Origin: Actinomycetes bacterium
GTDB lineage: Bacteria; Actinomycetota; Actinomycetes; S36-B12
Assembly (NCBI GenBank): GCA_030425745.1
Contig: JAUHZW010000146.1
Location: 1-5,493, forward strand
Reading direction: 5' to 3'
DNA length: 5,493 nucleotides
Below the pieces are notes generated by a model that worked only from the letters and a program-made list of their open reading frames with translations, made no database searches and had not been told where the DNA came from. Shown here one piece after another: positions 4,852 to 5,493 of the stretch. Position numbers and translations under genes: made by a program. Every line of letters starts with the position of its first letter. The first letter of the stretch is position 1.

Positions 4852-5493
4852 TTAGCCTCGACGACGTCGTGCCGGTGCCACGAGAAGCGCCAGACCCAGC
4901 AGGATCACACCACCGGCGACAGTCGCCGTCAGGGCGGTTCCACCTGTCTTGGCCAGTACGTCGTCACCGGAGTCGGATCCACTCGACGAACCCGATGCAC
5001 CGGAACCGCCAGCCTGCAAGGTCTTGATGGCGTCCGCCGAAGTGCGGTTCGCCTTTGCCACGCAGTACAGGTTGGCCCACGGTTCGCGGATCTCTGTCGT
5101 GCTCACGCTGTTGGTCACGGTCATGGCCACCTCAGCGTCCGCCATCCCCTCGGGGAGGTCTGCGGGATCCTTGGAGTCACAGAAGTCGAGGACACGGTTC
5201 TCGACGGCCTGCTCCTCAGGCTCGCCCGCAGAGGACGGAGTATCCGCCCCTCCGGGATCGACCGACGGGCTGATCGGCTGTGGATCAACCGGATCGGGAG
5301 AAGGTGGTGCCGTCGGATCAGGGACGGGGGTCGTGCATGGATCGTTGTCACCGATCGCCTTGGTCTTCTTCCCGCTGGTTCCGTCGCTGCCGGTGACGGT
5401 CAGGGTCCATGTGTCCTTCGACGATGTCCACGGCACGTCCACGAACACATCAGCGCCCTCAAACACACCTGAGTAGGCCGTGTCGGAGTGGTA
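4852..5493 (-). CDS. Cell-wall-anchored surface protein with LAxTG sorting signal, C-terminal part
   Basis: The frame is open from the right edge to TAA at 4854-4852, giving 213 residues; the true start lies outside the window. The C-terminus is a complete sortase signal: LAKTG (residues 180-184, bases 4956-4942), a hydrophobic stretch at about 186-207 and a tail with four arginines. LAxTG is the form used by class E sortases of high-GC actinomycetes. Before it come a Gly/Ser/Asp linker (162-178), a segment with Cys105 and Cys144, and a Pro/Asp-rich stretch (56-80) typical of wall-spanning regions. The visible N-terminal 50 residues look like the edge of a beta-rich domain, including DTWTLTVTGSDG, that I cannot name. 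The mature protein would be linked covalently to peptidoglycan and exposed outside. No sortase gene is in the window. The anchor is well supported; the role of the protein is unknown. Confidence 0.88.
   Translation of the reverse strand, partial: YHSDTAYSGVFEGADVFVDVPWTSSKDTWTLTVTGSDGTSGKKTKAIGDNDPCTTPVPDPTAPPSPDPVDPQPISPSVDPGGADTPSSAGEPEEQAVENRVLDFCDSKDPADLPEGMADAEVAMTVTNSVSTTEIREPWANLYCVAKANRTSADAIKTLQAGGSGASGSSSGSDSGDDVLAKTGGTALTATVAGGVILLGLALLVAPARRRRG

Noticed and set aside
3922..5472. Long plus-strand open frame of about 516 codons across xth and the surface-protein gene
   Set aside because: It opposes xth, which has every catalytic residue, and the LAxTG protein. The translation is Arg/His/Val-rich with no domain pattern, typical of an antisense shadow.
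1..5493. tRNA or rRNA genes, CRISPR arrays, transposases or integrases
   Set aside because: None were seen: gaps between genes are 200 bp or less and hold only the elements listed, and no coding frame shows transposase or recombinase motifs.

Overview
The window looks like chromosomal DNA from a high-GC actinomycete. The base composition is GC-rich throughout, GTG starts are frequent, the surface protein ends in an LAxTG-type (sortase E-style) sorting signal, and a FemX-like peptidoglycan branching enzyme is present. A member of the Micrococcales or a related group with a cross-bridged peptidoglycan would fit, but that placement is inference. All seven protein genes I can support lie on the minus strand, so transcription runs from high to low coordinates; both end genes are cut by the window edges.

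Layout in the direction of transcription: (1) 5493-4852, C-terminal part of a cell-wall-anchored surface protein with a Pro-rich segment, an LAKTG motif, a hydrophobic stretch and an Arg tail; (2) 4803-4021, exonuclease III (xth) with all catalytic residues; (3) 3960-3317, a two-gene toxin-antitoxin module, a Phd/YefM-type antitoxin overlapping a VapC-type PIN toxin, preceded by a 24-bp palindrome that covers its probable promoter; (4) a 200-bp intergenic stretch (3117-3316) holding a long hairpin with 20-bp arms; (5) 3116-801, a tight two-gene unit (3-nt gap) of a FemX-like aminoacyltransferase and an alanine-racemase-like PLP enzyme, followed by a probable hairpin terminator; (6) 615-1, the N-terminal part of a secreted protein of unknown family with a clear signal peptide.

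The most distinctive points are these. Three genes (xth, the antitoxin and femX) share TAGnCT exactly six bases before the start codon and lack a well-placed Shine-Dalgarno, which is the expected layout of leaderless transcripts; the operon-internal genes (the PIN toxin and the racemase) have good ribosome binding sites instead. The femX/racemase pair suggests a local supply of a D-amino acid, or another racemised amino acid, for peptidoglycan cross-bridge or stem modification, and the racemase departs from canonical alanine racemase around the active site. The 3187-3240 hairpin is not explained by any gene and lacks the U-tract of a classical terminator. No RNA genes, CRISPR arrays or insertion sequences were seen.
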